This document shows positions 3,773 through 6,118 of a DNA stretch of 6,118 nucleotides, one piece after another. Location: NCBI GenBank assembly GCA_030597435.1, contig JAUVRV010000182.1:1-6118 (forward strand), in the 5' to 3' direction. Each line of letters opens with the position of its first letter. Within the stretch, counting starts at the first letter, position 1. The notes beneath the pieces were generated by a model. It saw only the letters and a list, made by a program, of their open reading frames with translations, was not told the origin of the DNA and did not search any database. A program made the position numbers and the translations under genes. Source of the stretch: Gemmatimonadales bacterium (GTDB lineage Bacteria; Gemmatimonadota; Gemmatimonadetes; Gemmatimonadales; GWC2-71-9).

Positions 3773-6118
3773 TCAGCTCCCGCCACCGCCGGTTCGATTC
3801 GGCCGCCGCCACCTGATCGGCGCCGGTGGCTCCGCCTTGAGTTCGATCGACTCTGTCTGCAACAGGCGCAGCGCTTCTTGCACCGCGGCCTCGAGCTGCG
3901 GGTCGCCACCGTCGATCACCGGTCGCGGATCGTTCCTAACCTCGATGTCGGGCGCCACACCCTCGGCCTCGACTGCCCATTGACCGTCGACATCGAAGAA
4001 CCCACCGCGCGGCGCCACGAACCGGCCGCCGTCCAGCAGTGGTGGTGTGTCCCACGTTCCTACCAGACCGCCCCATGTGCGAGTACCCACCAACGGTCCT
4101 ACTCCGCTGAAACGGAACAGGTAGGGTAGCAGGTCGCCGCCGGAGCCCGAGCGTTCGTTGATGATCATGACCTTGGGGCCCCACAGACCGGCCATGGGTT
4201 GGGTGAATGGCTTGCGGTCGCCGGCGCGGGAATTGAAATAACCGGTGAGTTCGCGACCCATCACCTCGACGAAGTAGTCGGCCGCCGAGCCGCCGCCATT
4301 GTTGCGCTCGTCGATCACCGCACCCCGCATGTGCTGCTGCGCAAAGTACATGCGGTTGAAGTAGGCGTACCCGCCGCGACCGGTGTTGGGCAACCAGACA
4401 TAGGCGAGCTGACCGTCGCTCATGTCGTATACCTTCTGTCTGTTGCCTTCTACCCAGGCCCAGGTCCGCAGTTGATTCTCGCTCGACGTGGGCCGCACCA
4501 GGATGTCACGCGCACCGTCCATGGAGGGCCTGTCGTTCACACTCACGGTAATGGTGCGTCCGGCGGTGCCCTCGAGCAGCATGAACGGGTTGGTGGGTGT
4601 CCTGAGTGCGCGGCCGTCGATGGCAACGAGGTAATCGCCTTCGTTCACGTTCATACCCGGCATGGCTAGCGGACCGTTCAAGCCCGGCGTCCAGTCCTCG
4701 CCGGTGTAGATGCGGGTCATTCGGTAGAAGCCGTCCCGCTCCTCGAGATCCACGCCGAGTAGTCCCGTACGTGGGCTGGTGAGATCGGGGTAGTCGCCAC
4801 CGCGTACGTAAGAGTGACCCACCGCGACCTCACCCGAGAGCATGTCGAGTAAGTGGTTGAAGTCGGACCGGTGGTTCACCTCAGGCAGCCAGTCACTGTA
4901 CCACTGCCACACCTCGTCCCACGGTGCACCGTGCACGTTGTCGACATAGAGGAAGTCACGCATGAAGCGCCAGCCGTCGCGCAGCATTTGGGCCCACTCG
5001 GCGCGTGGCTCTACGCGAATGCGAATACCGTTCAGTGATAACCGTCCGTCACTGCCGCTCGGCGCCGAGCCACTGGTGCTCACGATGGTCCAGTTACTAC
5101 CAGAACGGTACATCAACTTCTTCTTGTCGTGCGACACCGTGACTGCCAGCACACCTTCCAGGAAATCCTCCGCCTCCGCGTCCTCCAGCGTGTAGCGGTG
5201 CAGCTTCAAGCCTCTAGCGTTGGGGATCGCCTCGGCTACGAACACGCGACCCTCCGTTGCCTCGACCAGACCCTGGTAGTCCCGCAGTGGCAGACCCGGT
5301 GCATCGATGATCCGCCGGTTGATACCGTCGAAGTCGATAGTCACTTCGGGCGTCTCGCTCGCTCCACCACCGCGTGCTGGGCGGTCTCCTTCATCTCCTT
5401 CATCTCCTTCCCCTTCTTCCCCGTCTTCCCCTTCTCCTTCCCCGTCTTCCTCATCACTCATAGGTAGGAACGGCGAAGCCTCTCCCTCCTGCAGCCACGC
5501 GACATACACCGCTCGCGTACCCGGCCGGTCGTACGACGTCATGTCCAACCAACCGGTGTTGAGCCCGTAGTCGGTCGACGCCAGGAAGTAGAGGTACTTG
5601 CCCCCGGCATCCCATACCGGGGTTATCGCGTCGGCCATGCCGTCGGTGAGCTGACGTGTGTCGCCGTTCTCGGTATCGTGCACGAAGATGGCGCGTAGTT
5701 GATTGTCCAGGCGTCGCGAGTAGGCAATCCAGCGCGAGTCGGGTGACCACACCGGGTTCATGGTGCGCTGCGGGTGCGCGAACCGATCCGTGTCGACGTG
5801 GGTCAGATCGCCCGAAGCCAGATCGACGATCAATACGCGGTAGTCGGTGTCTGTGAACGCCAGCCGCGTGCCGTCGGGCGACCAGGTGGGCACGAGGTAG
5901 AACGTCGGATCGGGAATGTCTATGCGGCGGGCGTTGTTACCGTCCTGGTCCGCGATCATCAAACCGTACTCACCACCGTCGTCGTTGAACCAAGCGATCT
6001 TGTCACCTTGGGGGGACCACACCGCGTGCCGGTCGGCCACACCGGAGCTGTGCGTGATGTTGCGCCAACTGCCTTCGTCGGCGGGAATGGTGAACAGATC
6101 ACCGCGGTACTCGAACAG
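3773..6118 (-). CDS. Tricorn-like S41 protease (PD40 propeller - PDZ - S41), N-terminus cut by the window
   Basis: The frame is open to the right edge, giving 781 visible residues (numbered from the edge). It starts mid-domain with F-E-Y-R-G-D-L-F-T-I-P, typical of a tricorn propeller, so the GTG at 6040 is not the real start. PD40 blades follow at about 33-49, 77-90, 122-135 and 167-180 (W-S-P-D-G type). An acidic Glu/Gly/Asp tract occupies 221-246. A PDZ domain lies at about 451-543 and an S41 protease core from about 564 to 740. Expected catalytic residues are present by alignment to archaeal tricorn: H435 (G-H-S-Y), D603 (I-D-E-R-N-N-G-G-G), nucleophile S659 (G-S-G-G-D) and E717 (V-E-A-E-G-V-A-P-D). 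Before the His there is Gly where archaeal tricorn has Ser. The family degrades peptides into short fragments; bacterial members are often exported, but the signal region is outside the window. Roughly 300 residues are probably missing. Dodecin follows on the same strand. Confidence 0.92.
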   Translation of the reverse strand: MFEYRGDLFTIPADEGSWRNITHSSGVADRHAVWSPQGDKIAWFNDDGGEYGLMIADQDGNNARRIDIPDPTFYLVPTWSPDGTRLAFTDTDYRVLIVDLASGDLTHVDTDRFAHPQRTMNPVWSPDSRWIAYSRRLDNQLRAIFVHDTENGDTRQLTDGMADAITPVWDAGGKYLYFLASTDYGLNTGWLDMTSYDRPGTRAVYVAWLQEGEASPFLPMSDEEDGEGEGEDGEEGEGDEGDEGDRPARGGGASETPEVTIDFDGINRRIIDAPGLPLRDYQGLVEATEGRVFVAEAIPNARGLKLHRYTLEDAEAEDFLEGVLAVTVSHDKKKLMYRSGSNWTIVSTSGSAPSGSDGRLSLNGIRIRVEPRAEWAQMLRDGWRFMRDFLYVDNVHGAPWDEVWQWYSDWLPEVNHRSDFNHLLDMLSGEVAVGHSYVRGGDYPDLTSPRTGLLGVDLEERDGFYRMTRIYTGEDWTPGLNGPLAMPGMNVNEGDYLVAIDGRALRTPTNPFMLLEGTAGRTITVSVNDRPSMDGARDILVRPTSSENQLRTWAWVEGNRQKVYDMSDGQLAYVWLPNTGRGGYAYFNRMYFAQQHMRGAVIDERNNGGGSAADYFVEVMGRELTGYFNSRAGDRKPFTQPMAGLWGPKVMIINERSGSGGDLLPYLFRFSGVGPLVGTRTWGGLVGTWDTPPLLDGGRFVAPRGGFFDVDGQWAVEAEGVAPDIEVRNDPRPVIDGGDPQLEAAVQEALRLLQTESIELKAEPPAPIRWRRPNRTGGGGS
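5385..5411. repeat. 9-bp tandem repeat in a pyrimidine-rich tract coding for the acidic linker
   Basis: TCTCCTTCA occurs at 5385-5393 and 5394-5402, with a third copy starting at 5403 that matches eight of nine bases. It encodes Glu-Gly-Asp repeats in the tricorn-like protein. The wider segment to about 5458 is almost purely pyrimidine on the plus strand and prone to slippage in 3- or 9-base steps, which would keep the frame. Confidence 0.6.

Noticed and set aside
3629..4129. Plus-strand ORF antisense to the tricorn-like 3' end
   Set aside because: Arg/Pro-rich composition typical of the antisense of a high-GC gene; the minus strand encodes clear S41 motifs.
6038..6040. GTG as the start of the tricorn-like gene
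   Set aside because: The frame stays open to the window edge and the upstream residues (F-E-Y-R-G-D-L-F-T-I-P) are typical propeller sequence, so the gene continues outside.

Overview
This is a high-GC bacterial window. Its gene set (tricorn-type S41 protease with a PD40 propeller, creatininase-family enzyme, dodecin, short Ser/Thr/Gly-rich lipoprotein) would suit an environmental Gram-negative such as a Gemmatimonadota- or Acidobacteriota-like lineage. That placement is an inference from gene content and style, not from a marker gene. I see no rRNA, tRNA, insertion sequence or CRISPR array.

Layout from left to right. A small lipoprotein gene lies on the minus strand (10-417). Its upstream region (418-644) is dense with signals: a perfect TGTGA-N6-TCACA palindrome, a -10-like hexamer at the spacing of a class II CRP promoter, four copies of a CTGGMGTA-like octamer, and two back-to-back hairpins just before the ribosome binding site. 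Upstream of that, also on the minus strand, is a large multi-domain protein (562-2145) with an N-terminal bacterial SH3 domain, Pro/Gly linkers, a helical middle, and a C-terminal region with a D...E-A-K signature. It resembles an uncharacterised polymorphic-toxin or effector-like protein. An 8-base C run near its 3' end appears to shift the frame. The other frame gives a much more protein-like C-terminus ending at 645, which would leave the CRP-like site fully intergenic.

A divergent 442-base gap (2146-2587) holds short repeats and palindromes but no convincing gene. It is followed on the plus strand by a creatininase-family metal-dependent amidohydrolase (2588-3361). The best-spaced Shine-Dalgarno/ATG pair before this gene is out of frame with it. 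The gene converges, across a 34-base gap rich in inverted repeats, on a dodecin gene (3396-3611, minus). Upstream of dodecin on the same strand is the C-terminal 781 residues of a tricorn-like protease (3773 to the right edge), which is cut by the window.

Apart from the possible tricorn-dodecin transcription unit, no shared pathway is evident. The strongest leads are the homopolymer frameshift in the SH3/nuclease-like protein, the regulatory region before the lipoprotein, and the dodecin that lacks the usual flavin-stacking tryptophan.
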